Source: Palsa-883 sp963826975 (GTDB lineage: Bacteria > Pseudomonadota > Alphaproteobacteria > Acetobacterales > Acetobacteraceae). Taken from it: DNA of 64,000 nt. The first letter of the stretch is position 1; each line of letters starts with the position of its first letter. Positions 35,134-42,825 of this stretch are shown here, piece after piece. The notes below the pieces were generated by a model that ran no database searches, was not told the DNA's origin, and saw only the letters and a list, made by a program, of their open reading frames with translations. Made by a program: the position numbers and the translations under genes. The stretch covers positions 124,001-188,000 of the forward strand of contig CAWGZJ010000008.1 in the NCBI GenBank assembly GCA_963826975.1, read 5' to 3'.

Positions 35134-35412
35134 ATGGCCAAACAAGCGAAGCAGTCGAAATCCGCACCCGTGTCGCCAGGCGTGAAACCGCAGCGGGCGG
35201 CGGCCAGGCCCCGCGCGGTTGCGACCGAATCCAATCCGGTTTTGATGGACATGCTGAAGCTACGGGTCAACTGGCCGCACCGCAAGCAGCCGGTCAACCT
35301 GCGGATCGACACCGACATCGTCGATTGGTTCCGCGGTGGCGGTGCGGGTTACCAGACACGCATGAACGCCGTGCTGCGCGCCTTCGTTGACGCCCAACAG
35401 AAGCGGCGGTAG
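35134..35412 (+). CDS. BrnA-like antitoxin, orphan
   Basis: A 92-residue protein. The C-terminal ~40 residues match the BrnA antitoxin ribbon-helix-helix: KQPVNLRIDTDIVDWFRGGG, AGYQTRMNAVLRAFVDA. The N-terminal half is a basic, low-complexity leader (KQAKQSKSAPVSPGVKPQRA). BrnA represses its own operon and neutralises the RNase BrnT, but no BrnT gene (usually upstream) is found on either side; the neighbours are folK and a HAD. It may be a stand-alone regulator derived from a toxin-antitoxin pair. AGGGAGG is about eleven bases upstream of the chosen ATG. Confidence 0.72.
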   Translation: MAKQAKQSKSAPVSPGVKPQRAAARPRAVATESNPVLMDMLKLRVNWPHRKQPVNLRIDTDIVDWFRGGGAGYQTRMNAVLRAFVDAQQKRR

Positions 35413-35422
35413 CGCCAGCGGC

Positions 35423-36052
35423 ATGAGACGCTACGACGCGGTGCTGTTCGACCTGCTGACGGCCCTGCTGGACAGTTGGACCCTGTGGGACGAGATCGCG
35501 GGTGGAGCGGAATATGGGCGCCCCTGGCGCGCCGCGTATCTGCGCATCACCTACCGCACCGGCGCCTATCGCCCGTACGAGGACCTTGTCGCCGAGGCCG
35601 CCGAGGCCGTCGGCCTGCCCCGCCGCCTGGCCGACGAACTTGACGCACGCTACGCCGAATTGCGGCCCTGGGCCGACGCGCCCGAGGTCCTGGCTGCGCT
35701 TGCCGCCGACGGTTTGCGGCTCGGCGTGGTCACCAACTGCTCGGAACGGCTGGGCCATGTGGCGGCCGACCGGACTGGCGCGCGCTTCGACGTGCTGGTC
35801 ACCGCCGAGCGCGCCGGCGTCTACAAGCCCGACCGGCGCGCCTACCGGCTTGCCCTGGACGAACTGAAGGTCGCACCCGAGCGCTGCCTGTTCGTTGCGG
35901 GATCAGCCTATGATCTGGTGGGCACTGCCGCTGTCGGGCTTCCCACGTATTGGCACGATCGCGTCGGCATGGCACCGCCGGAGGGTGCGCCGCCGCCCCT
36001 GGCGCACCACGCGACGCTGCGGCCGCTGCTGGGGGTGGTCGGGGGCGCCTGA
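35423..36052 (+). CDS. HAD-family hydrolase
   Basis: A 209-residue HAD-like protein. Motif I is DAVLFDLLTALLDSWTLWDE: the first nucleophile Asp is there (FDL) but the second Asp of the canonical DxD is Leu, as in dehalogenase-type rather than phosphatase-type HADs. Motif II is LGVVTNCSERLGHV, motif III VYKPDRRAYRLALDEL with the Lys, motif IV LFVAGSAYDLVGTAAVG. Substrate unknown. It follows the BrnA-like gene by ten bases and probably shares its transcript; the converging SDR gene ends six bases further on. Confidence 0.83.
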   Translation: MRRYDAVLFDLLTALLDSWTLWDEIAGGAEYGRPWRAAYLRITYRTGAYRPYEDLVAEAAEAVGLPRRLADELDARYAELRPWADAPEVLAALAADGLRLGVVTNCSERLGHVAADRTGARFDVLVTAERAGVYKPDRRAYRLALDELKVAPERCLFVAGSAYDLVGTAAVGLPTYWHDRVGMAPPEGAPPPLAHHATLRPLLGVVGGA

Positions 36053-36057
36053 GCGGG

Positions 36058-36843
36058 CTAGCTCGCCATCCAGCCGCCGTCGATCGGTAGCGCGGCGCCG
36101 GTGATGTCGCGTGCCGCCGGGCCGCACAGGAACAGGATCAGGTCAGCGATGTTCTCGGGTTCGATGAATCGCCCGGTCGGTTGACGCGCGGTTACGAACT
36201 GCTTGATCGCGGCCTCGCGCTGCAACCCCTGCGCCGCCATCAACTCCTGGATCCTTTTTTCGGAGGCGGGTGTATGTACCGCACCCGGACAGATCGCGTT
36301 GCAGGTGATGTTGTCCGCCAGCGTTTCCAATGCCACCGCGCGGGTCAGCCCGAGCAGCGCCGTCTTCGTCGTTACGTAGTCGATCCCGTCGGCGATGGCG
36401 AAGTCGCCATAAACCGACGACATGTTGACGATGCGCCCGAATCCGCGCGCCCGCATGCCCGACACCGCCAGCCGGATCGTGTGGAACGGCGCCGAGAGAT
36501 TGACCGCCAATGCGCGATCCCAATTCGCGACCGCGAAGCGCTCCACCGGCGCGAACGACCTGACCACCGCGTTGTTGACCAGCACATCGACGCCGCCGAA
36601 GCGCGCGGCGATCTCGGTCATCAGGAACTCGATCTCTTCTACCACCGTCAGGTCGGCGCGCAGGTAGATTACCCGGCCGCCGTGAGTGTCTGCCAGTTTC
36701 TTGGCGACCTCGATGCCGTCATGGATCTTCTCGATGCCGTGCAACACGACGGTGCAGCCCGCTGCGACGAGTTTGCCCGCGGTGGCGTGGCCGATTCCGC
36801 CGAAAGACCCGGTGATCAGCGCGGTCTTGCCTTTGAGTGTCAT
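36058..36843 (-). CDS. Short-chain dehydrogenase, 3-hydroxybutyrate dehydrogenase-like
   Basis: An SDR of 261 residues. Cofactor motif TALITGSFGGIGHATAGK, the strand-4 NNAV (usually NNAG), catalytic Ser in NMSSVYGDF, and YVTTK for the Tyr-x-x-x-Lys pair. The segment ALETLADNITCNAICPGAVH and the C-terminal ITGAALPIDGGWMA are characteristic of D-3-hydroxybutyrate dehydrogenases, which oxidise PHB-derived hydroxybutyrate to acetoacetate. Substrate-determining residues cannot be confirmed from the sequence alone. It lies downstream of, and on the same strand as, the frameshifted binding-protein gene. Confidence 0.84.
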   Translation of the reverse strand: MTLKGKTALITGSFGGIGHATAGKLVAAGCTVVLHGIEKIHDGIEVAKKLADTHGGRVIYLRADLTVVEEIEFLMTEIAARFGGVDVLVNNAVVRSFAPVERFAVANWDRALAVNLSAPFHTIRLAVSGMRARGFGRIVNMSSVYGDFAIADGIDYVTTKTALLGLTRAVALETLADNITCNAICPGAVHTPASEKRIQELMAAQGLQREAAIKQFVTARQPTGRFIEPENIADLILFLCGPAARDITGAALPIDGGWMAS

Positions 36844-36962
36844 CTGTCCCCTCCCGTGCGGATTGCCCGATCATCGACCCGCAGGCGCGCCCGACGCAAC
36901 GGCCCGCCGCGGACGGTGCGCGGCGAACGACCCGCTGTGAACGACCCGCTGTGAACGAAACG

Positions 36963-38538
36963 TCAGCTCTTGGAAACGTTCCAGAATGTCGGGTAGGGGC
37001 TGCGCAGGATGCCCGTCACGGCGGCGCGATAGGCGATCGGCAGCGACCATTGGCCGACGGGAATATATGGCACCTCGTCCCACACGACGCGTTGGATGTC
37101 CTCGGCGATCTTGCGTTGTGCCGGTAGATCCGGGGCATCCAGCCATGCCTCGCGTAACGCGACCAGGCGCGGGCTGGTGGGCCAGCCGAACCAGCCGTTC
37201 AGCCCGGCGCCGCGCAGCATGTTGTTGCCGATTGGATTGGTCAGGCCTTGTCCGTCCGCGGTGGTAACGAAAGTACTCCAGCCGCCCTTGTCCACGGGCT
37301 CCTTGCTGGCGCGGCGGGAGATCACCGTGCCCCAATCGGTGCTGGCATATTCCACGTTCAGCCCGACGCGCTGATACACCGCATGGGTGACCTGGGCGAC
37401 CGCTTGCAAGGACGGATAATCCGATGGTGACAGCAGCACGACGCGTTCGTTGTTGTAACCTGATTCCTTCACCAGTTGCTGCGCACGCGCAATATCACGC
37501 GGACCGGTCAACGCATCGAGACCGGCCGCGTTGGCCAGCGGCGACCCGGCGGTGAACACGCCGACCCCGGTCCTTGCCGTGCTGCTCTCGTTGCCCATCA
37601 CCGCCGCGACAAACTCCGATTGATCGACCGCGGGCAGCAGCGCGCGGCGCAGCTTTACGTTGTCGAACGGCGGTTGCAGGTGGTTGAACACGATCACGCC
37701 GATGACGCCGAAATCATCATTTGTCGCCACGCGCAGCGCCTTGTTGCTGCGCATCAGCGGCAGCAGGTCGATCAGCGGCTGTTCGATCCAATCGACCTCG
37801 CCCGCCTGCAATGCGGCGCCGGCGGTGGCGGGATCGGGCATCACCTGCCACTCGAACTCGGTCGAAGTGCACGATCTTGCCGCCGGCGGTGAAGCTGGGC
37901 GGCTCGGCGCGTGGGCGATAATTTTCGTAGCGGGCGTAGACTGCGCGTGCCCCGGCGACCCATTCGTCTCGGATGAAACGATATGGCCCGCTGCCGACGA
38001 TCTCGTTGATCTGCTTGAAAGCGTCGGTCTTCGCCAGACGTTCCGGCATGATGAAGCAGTTGTTGTTGGCGATCGCCATGGTCAGCAGCGGGAATGGCTT
38101 GGTCAGGCGCAGCTCGAACCGCTGATCGTCCAGCGCGTGCATTTCGGCAAGTCGCGCTGCGATTAGCTGGCCGAACGTGTCGCGCCTGCTCCAGCGCGCA
38201 ATCGAGGCGATGCAGTCGGCGGCGCGCACCGGCGTGTTGTCGTGGAACGTTAGTCCCTCGCGCAACGTGAAGCGCCAGGTGAGCTGATCGTCCGACAATT
38301 CGTGTCCGGCGCACATCTGCGGCTGCGGCCGTAGCGCGGCGTCCAGACCATAGAGCGTATCCCAGACCATGTACGCGTGGTTGCGCGTGACATTGGCCGT
38401 GGTCCAGATCGGGTCGGGGCTGGTAAGGTTCGCCTGCGGTACGAATCGCAGGGTCCGCGCGGCGGTGCCTTGCGCGATTGCGGGGCGGGCGAGCGCGATG
38501 GCGGCGGGGAAGGCCCCGAGCAGAGTACGGCGTCGCAT
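36963..38538 (-). pseudogene. ABC transporter substrate-binding protein family 5 (peptide/nickel type), one frameshift
   Basis: An exported oligopeptide-binding protein of about 520 residues with a Tat-like leader (MRRRTLLGAFPAAIALARPA). Frame 1: LRFVPQANLTSPDPIWTTAN, HELSDDQLTWRFTLREGLTF, HDNTPVRAADCIASIARWSR and GSGPYRFIRDEWV. Frame 2 after the shift: WQVMPDPATAGAALQAGEVD, FNHLQPPFDNVKLRRALLPA, VGLNVEYASTDWGTVISRRA. The frames join at IVHFDRV/EWQVM near 37853-37858, where one extra base is present. No permease or ATPase genes follow; it may serve a distant transporter. The break is either decay or a sequencing error. Confidence 0.82.
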
Positions 38539-38760
38539 GTGGCTGATCCCTTGGGCGGTGCGGAGTGGTTTGGGCGATGCAGGGGAGGGTAGGGCGGTGC
38601 GAGCGCTGAAATCCAGCACGATCGGCATGGACCCTCCCCACGCCGTGCCGAAGGGAGCGCGGGGCGGCTGCCCTCACACGATCGTTCCGCCGGCCATGGC
38701 TTGGGTGTTTTCCGCCGGCAGACCATACTCGACGCGACGAGAAGGGTTGGGGAGACATCG

Positions 38761-39735
38761 ATGGACTACACCACGCTTGGGCGAACGGGGTTGACGGTCA
38801 GCGTCGCGGGGCTTGGCTGCGGCGGCAACAGCCGGCTTGGGCTGTCGACCGGCAAGACCGAGGCAGACGCGGTCGCGTTGATCCGCGCGGCACTCGATCT
38901 TGGCGTGAATGTCATCGACACCGCGGCGGCCTACGGCACCGAGGGCGTCGTCGGTCAGGCACTGCGCGGTGTGGCGCGCGACAAGGTCGTGGTTTGCACA
39001 AAGGTCTCGCGCCAATCGGGGGAAAAACAGTTCACGCCCGAATGGGTGGTGCGGAGTTTGGACAATTCGTTGCGCACGCTTGGGCTGGATTACGTCGACG
39101 TGTTCCAGCTTCACGCGGTGCCGCCCGCCATCTACGAGCACTCGCGCGACGTGATCGTTCCGGTGCTGCTGAGGGAACGGGAAAAAGGTAAGTTCCGCTA
39201 CCTGGGCATCACCGAGACGGCGCCGAAGGATATCAACCAGGACATGCTGTATCGCGCCGCGCGTGATCCGCAGTGGGACACGGCGATGATCGCGTTCCAC
39301 ATGATGCACCAGGTGTCGCGCGAGCGGGTGTTCCCCGCCACGCGCGCCAACGGGGTTGGCACGCTGATGATGTTCGCGGTGCGCAGCATCTTCGCGCGCT
39401 CCGCGCATCTGGCCGGAACGATGCGCGAGTTGGCGGCCGCCGGGCAGGTGCCGGCGGAATTGGGCGGGAGCGACGATCCGCTCGGGTTCCTGGTGCATGA
39501 GGGGGGTGCCAGTTCCGTCACCGATGCGGCGTATCGCTATGTGCGGCACGAGCCGGGCGTCGATGTCGTGCTGTTCGGCACTGGCGATCAGGCGCATCTG
39601 CGCACCAACATCGATTTGATTCTGGCGCCGCCTTTGCCGGACGCGGATCGTTCCAGGATTGCCGCGTTGTTTGGCCATCTGCGCGGGATCGGGCTCGACC
39701 TGCCGAACCGGCCGCGCGCCGGGGGTGCGCCATGA
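38761..39735 (+). CDS. Aldo/keto reductase (aldose/galactose dehydrogenase-like)
   Basis: An AKR of 324 residues. Features: YTTLGRTGLTVSVAGLGCGG, NVIDTAAAYGTEGVVGQALR with catalytic Asp and Tyr, VVVCTKVSRQSGEKQFTPEW with catalytic Lys, and LDYVDVFQLHAVPPAIYEHS. The insert after the fourth strand and AFHMMHQVSRERVFPATRAN resemble the D-threo-aldose/L-galactose dehydrogenase branch. GGGGAGA is well spaced from the ATG. It opens a same-strand run with three luciferase-like genes; its stop overlaps the next start by four bases. Confidence 0.87.
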   Translation: MDYTTLGRTGLTVSVAGLGCGGNSRLGLSTGKTEADAVALIRAALDLGVNVIDTAAAYGTEGVVGQALRGVARDKVVVCTKVSRQSGEKQFTPEWVVRSLDNSLRTLGLDYVDVFQLHAVPPAIYEHSRDVIVPVLLREREKGKFRYLGITETAPKDINQDMLYRAARDPQWDTAMIAFHMMHQVSRERVFPATRANGVGTLMMFAVRSIFARSAHLAGTMRELAAAGQVPAELGGSDDPLGFLVHEGGASSVTDAAYRYVRHEPGVDVVLFGTGDQAHLRTNIDLILAPPLPDADRSRIAALFGHLRGIGLDLPNRPRAGGAP

Positions 39736-40601
39736 AGTTCGGGCTGCGCTACTGCAACACCGGCCGCTACACCGATCCGGCGCGCGCGGTCGAGTTGGTG
39801 CAGGCCGGCGAGGCAGCCGGGTTCGAAAGTGCCTGGACGGTGGAACACACGGTCATTCCGCGTGGCTATCAGTCGCCGTATCCGTACACCGCGGACGGCA
39901 AGCTGCCGGGCGGGGAGGGCGATTTCGTGCTGCCCGACCCGCTGATCTGGATGGCCTATGTTGCCGCCGCAACGACGCGCATCAACCTTGCCACCGGCAT
40001 CCTGATCCTGCCGCAGCATAATCCGGTGGTCTGCGCCAAGCAGGTCGCCACACTGGATGCGATGTCGGGCGGACGCGTGCTGCTGGGCATCGGCGTCGGC
40101 TGGCTGAAGGAGGAGTTCGACGCGATCGGCGTGCCGTTCGAGGATCGCGGCCGCCGCACCGACGAGTACATCGCCGCGATGCGCGACCTGTGGTCGGCGG
40201 ACGTGCCGAGCTACCAGGGCGAGTTTGTGAATTTCACGGATGCGTTCATGCGGCCCAAGCCGGTGCGCGGGTCGGTGCCGATCATCATCGGCGGGCAGAC
40301 CCCGCCCGCCGCGCGTCGGGCCGGACGCCTGGCGCAGGGATTCTTCCCCGGCCGCGGCGTGCCGTTGGATCTGATCGATCTGGTTCGGCAGACCGCAATC
40401 AAACATGCCCGCGATCCGGCGGAGGTCGAGATTACCGTTTCTGTCCCGGACGATCTTGCCGAGATGCCGCGCCTGGGCGAGTTGGGGGTGACGCGCGTGC
40501 TGGTGCCGGTGACCGGCGTCGCCGGGTTGCCCGGCGCGATCCGCGGCCCGGAGGACGTGCTGGCGTGGCGCGAAACGATCGAACGCTACGCGAGCGTATG
40601 A
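39732..40601 (+). CDS. LLM-class flavin/F420-dependent oxidoreductase (1 of 3)
   Basis: A luciferase-like TIM-barrel of 289 residues. Motifs: FGLRYCNTGRYTDPARAVEL, FESAWTVEHTVIPRGYQSPY, INLATGILILPQHNPVVCAK, LDAMSGGRVLLGIGVGWLKE and VPIIIGGQTPPAARRAGRLA. This pattern fits the TIGR03619-type subfamily annotated as F420-dependent; whether the host makes F420 cannot be told from this window. Translationally coupled to the preceding AKR by an ATGA overlap. Confidence 0.87.
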   Translation: MKFGLRYCNTGRYTDPARAVELVQAGEAAGFESAWTVEHTVIPRGYQSPYPYTADGKLPGGEGDFVLPDPLIWMAYVAAATTRINLATGILILPQHNPVVCAKQVATLDAMSGGRVLLGIGVGWLKEEFDAIGVPFEDRGRRTDEYIAAMRDLWSADVPSYQGEFVNFTDAFMRPKPVRGSVPIIIGGQTPPAARRAGRLAQGFFPGRGVPLDLIDLVRQTAIKHARDPAEVEITVSVPDDLAEMPRLGELGVTRVLVPVTGVAGLPGAIRGPEDVLAWRETIERYASV

Positions 40602-40628
40602 TGCGCGGGAATATGACAGGAGGAGCGC

Positions 40629-41699
40629 ATGGATTTCGGCATCGGCATCGCAACATCCGGTGAGTCCTGGAAGCTCGCGCAGCGCGCCGAGGAGCTCGGC
40701 TTCACCCATGCCTGGTTCTACGACACGCAGATGCTGACAGCGGATTGTTTTGTTGCGATGGGCGCTGCCGCGGTGAAGACCTCGCGCATTCGGCTGGGGA
40801 CCGGGGTGCTGGTGCCGTCGAATCGCATCGCCGCGGTGACGGCGAACGCCTTCGCCACGTTGAACCAGTTGGCGCCGGGGCGGATCGATTTCGGCGTCGG
40901 TACGGGGTTTTCCGCACGCCGCGCGATGGGGTTGGGCGCGATGAAGCTTGTCGACATGGATGAGTATATCCGGGTTGTGTATGGATTGTTGCGTGAGCAG
41001 ACGGTGGAGACTGAGATCGAGGGTAAGGCTCGGAAGATACGCTTCCTCAACCCGGAGAAAGGTCTGATCAACACAAAGGATCCGATCCGCCTGCATGTCT
41101 CCGCCTATGGACCGAAGGCGCGCGCGCTGACCGCACGGCATGGGGCGGCGTGGATGTGCTTCGTCGATACCCTCGATCGCGGCCAGGCCTGGCTGGACGA
41201 GATGCGGGCAAGCTGGGCGGCGGAGGGCCATGCGGCGGACGCGTTGTATTCCACCGCGTGGGCGCCCGGCTGCGTGCTGGCGCCGGGCGAGCCAGCCGAT
41301 AGTCCGCGCGCCATGGCGCAGGCCGGCCCGCGCGCCGCGGTGTTGCTGCATCGCGCGGCGGATGTGGCGATGAGCGGTTGGCAGAACACGTCCGATGTGC
41401 CGGACGCGGTCGCTGCGCAGGTGGCCGGCTATATTGACGTGGCGAAACGTTTCGAACCGGCGGATGCGCGCTACCTGATGAACCATCGCGGTCATTTCGT
41501 CTTCGTGAAGGACGAGGAGCGCCCGTTCATCACCGCCGAGTTGATCCGTCGCACCACGTTCACCGCGACCGAGCAGGAGATCAAGCAGCGGATCGAGGCG
41601 CTGCGCGGCGCCGGCTATTCGCAGTTCGTTATTCCTATCACCCCGGGCACCGAGGACGCGATCGAGGACTGGGGCCGCATCCGCAAAGCTTTCGCGTAG
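40629..41699 (+). CDS. LLM-class flavin-dependent oxidoreductase (2 of 3)
   Basis: A luciferase-like protein of 356 residues, closest in look to methylene-tetrahydromethanopterin reductase (Mer)-like members. Motifs: FGIGIATSGESWKLAQRAEE, FTHAWFYDTQMLTADCFVAM, IRLGTGVLVPSNRIAAVTAN and LAPGRIDFGVGTGFSARRAM. AGGAGGAG lies upstream of the ATG. Its shape differs clearly from the genes on both sides, so the three LLM genes are not a simple recent triplication. Confidence 0.86.
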   Translation: MDFGIGIATSGESWKLAQRAEELGFTHAWFYDTQMLTADCFVAMGAAAVKTSRIRLGTGVLVPSNRIAAVTANAFATLNQLAPGRIDFGVGTGFSARRAMGLGAMKLVDMDEYIRVVYGLLREQTVETEIEGKARKIRFLNPEKGLINTKDPIRLHVSAYGPKARALTARHGAAWMCFVDTLDRGQAWLDEMRASWAAEGHAADALYSTAWAPGCVLAPGEPADSPRAMAQAGPRAAVLLHRAADVAMSGWQNTSDVPDAVAAQVAGYIDVAKRFEPADARYLMNHRGHFVFVKDEERPFITAELIRRTTFTATEQEIKQRIEALRGAGYSQFVIPITPGTEDAIEDWGRIRKAFA

Positions 41700-41716
41700 A
41701 ACGACGGGGACAGATC

Positions 41717-42670
41717 ATGCAGTTCGGCTTTAACCTTCCGATCAGCGGTCCGGTGCTCTCGCCCGACCATATCACGCGCCTGGCGCAGACCGGCGAGGCG
41801 ATCGGCTACGACTATCTGACGCTGACCGATCATGTGCTGCTGCCCGACATGTCGGCGCCCGGATATCCGTATACGGAGTCGGGCGAGTTCATGTCCTCGG
41901 CTCCGACGCAGCGGCACGAGCAGCTTGCGGCGGCGGCGTTCATTGCGGCAAAGACCTCTCGGATACGGATCGTTCTGGCTGTGATGGTGGTGCCGCACCG
42001 GCCTGCGGTGGTGGCGGCGAAGACGTTGGCGACGATTGATTACCTGTCCGGCGGGCGGTTGACCGTGGGGATCGGCGCCGGCTGGCTGGAGGCGGAATCG
42101 AATGCCGTGGTGATGACGCCGTTCAAGGAACGTGGCGCGGTCACCGACGAGTATGTGCAGGCGTTTCGCGCGCTTTGGACCGAGCGGAAGCCGGTGATCG
42201 ACGGGAAGTATGTGAAGGTGGATGGCACGATGCTGCTGGAGCCTAAGCCGGTGCAGCAACCGATCCCGATCTGGGTGGGTGGTGAGACCGGGCCGTCGCT
42301 GCGTCGCGCGGCTCGGATGGGCGACGCGTGGTATCCAATCGGTAGCAACCAGCATGCGTTGTACGACACGCTGCCGCGGTTCGCGGCGGGGATCGCGCGG
42401 TTGCGCAAGTTGACGGCGGAGGCGGGCAGGGCGGTTGACGCGGTTTCGGTGGCGTATCGGGTGAAGCGCTATGGCGCGACGGTGGGCGCGGTTGCGACGG
42501 ATGGCGAGCGGCGGTTGTTCTCGGGTTCGGAAGCTGAGATCGTTGCGGATATGCGGGCGTTGCGGGATTTGGGGGTGGTGGCGGTGGATTTCGATTTCGA
42601 GATGGATGATGTGGGTGATTCGATGGCGGAGATGCGGCGGTTTCGCGGGGAGGTGTTGGCTAGGGTGTAG
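41717..42670 (+). CDS. LLM-class flavin/F420-dependent oxidoreductase (3 of 3)
   Basis: A 317-residue luciferase-like protein. Motifs: FGFNLPISGPVLSPDHITRL, IGYDYLTLTDHVLLPDMSAP, IRIVLAVMVVPHRPAVVAAK, DYLSGGRLTVGIGAGWLEAE and IPIWVGGETGPSLRRAARMG. TIGR03619-like, as for the first of the group. GGGGACAG precedes the ATG. Last gene of the run; a stable hairpin follows at 42786-42810. Confidence 0.87.
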   Translation: MQFGFNLPISGPVLSPDHITRLAQTGEAIGYDYLTLTDHVLLPDMSAPGYPYTESGEFMSSAPTQRHEQLAAAAFIAAKTSRIRIVLAVMVVPHRPAVVAAKTLATIDYLSGGRLTVGIGAGWLEAESNAVVMTPFKERGAVTDEYVQAFRALWTERKPVIDGKYVKVDGTMLLEPKPVQQPIPIWVGGETGPSLRRAARMGDAWYPIGSNQHALYDTLPRFAAGIARLRKLTAEAGRAVDAVSVAYRVKRYGATVGAVATDGERRLFSGSEAEIVADMRALRDLGVVAVDFDFEMDDVGDSMAEMRRFRGEVLARV

Positions 42671-42785
42671 GGGCTGGTCGATTGGAATGGCGCTCACCTC
42701 CGCGTGCGGGAGGTCGCGGTGCGTAGCGACGCGGGTGAGGTTGTACCGCGTGCTCGACCCTCACCCTCGTCGCTTCGCGCCTCGA

Positions 42786-42810
42786 CCTCTCCCGCGACGA
42801 GCGGGAGAGG
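42786..42810. terminator. Bidirectional hairpin between convergent genes
   Basis: CCTCTCCCGC and GCGGGAGAGG form a perfect ten-bp stem with a five-base loop in the 155-base gap between the LLM gene and the convergent transketolase-like gene. The rest of the gap is a C/T-rich stretch similar in flavour to the R2 repeats. Confidence 0.55.
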
Positions 42811-42825
42811 TAAGCGAAGCAGGCT

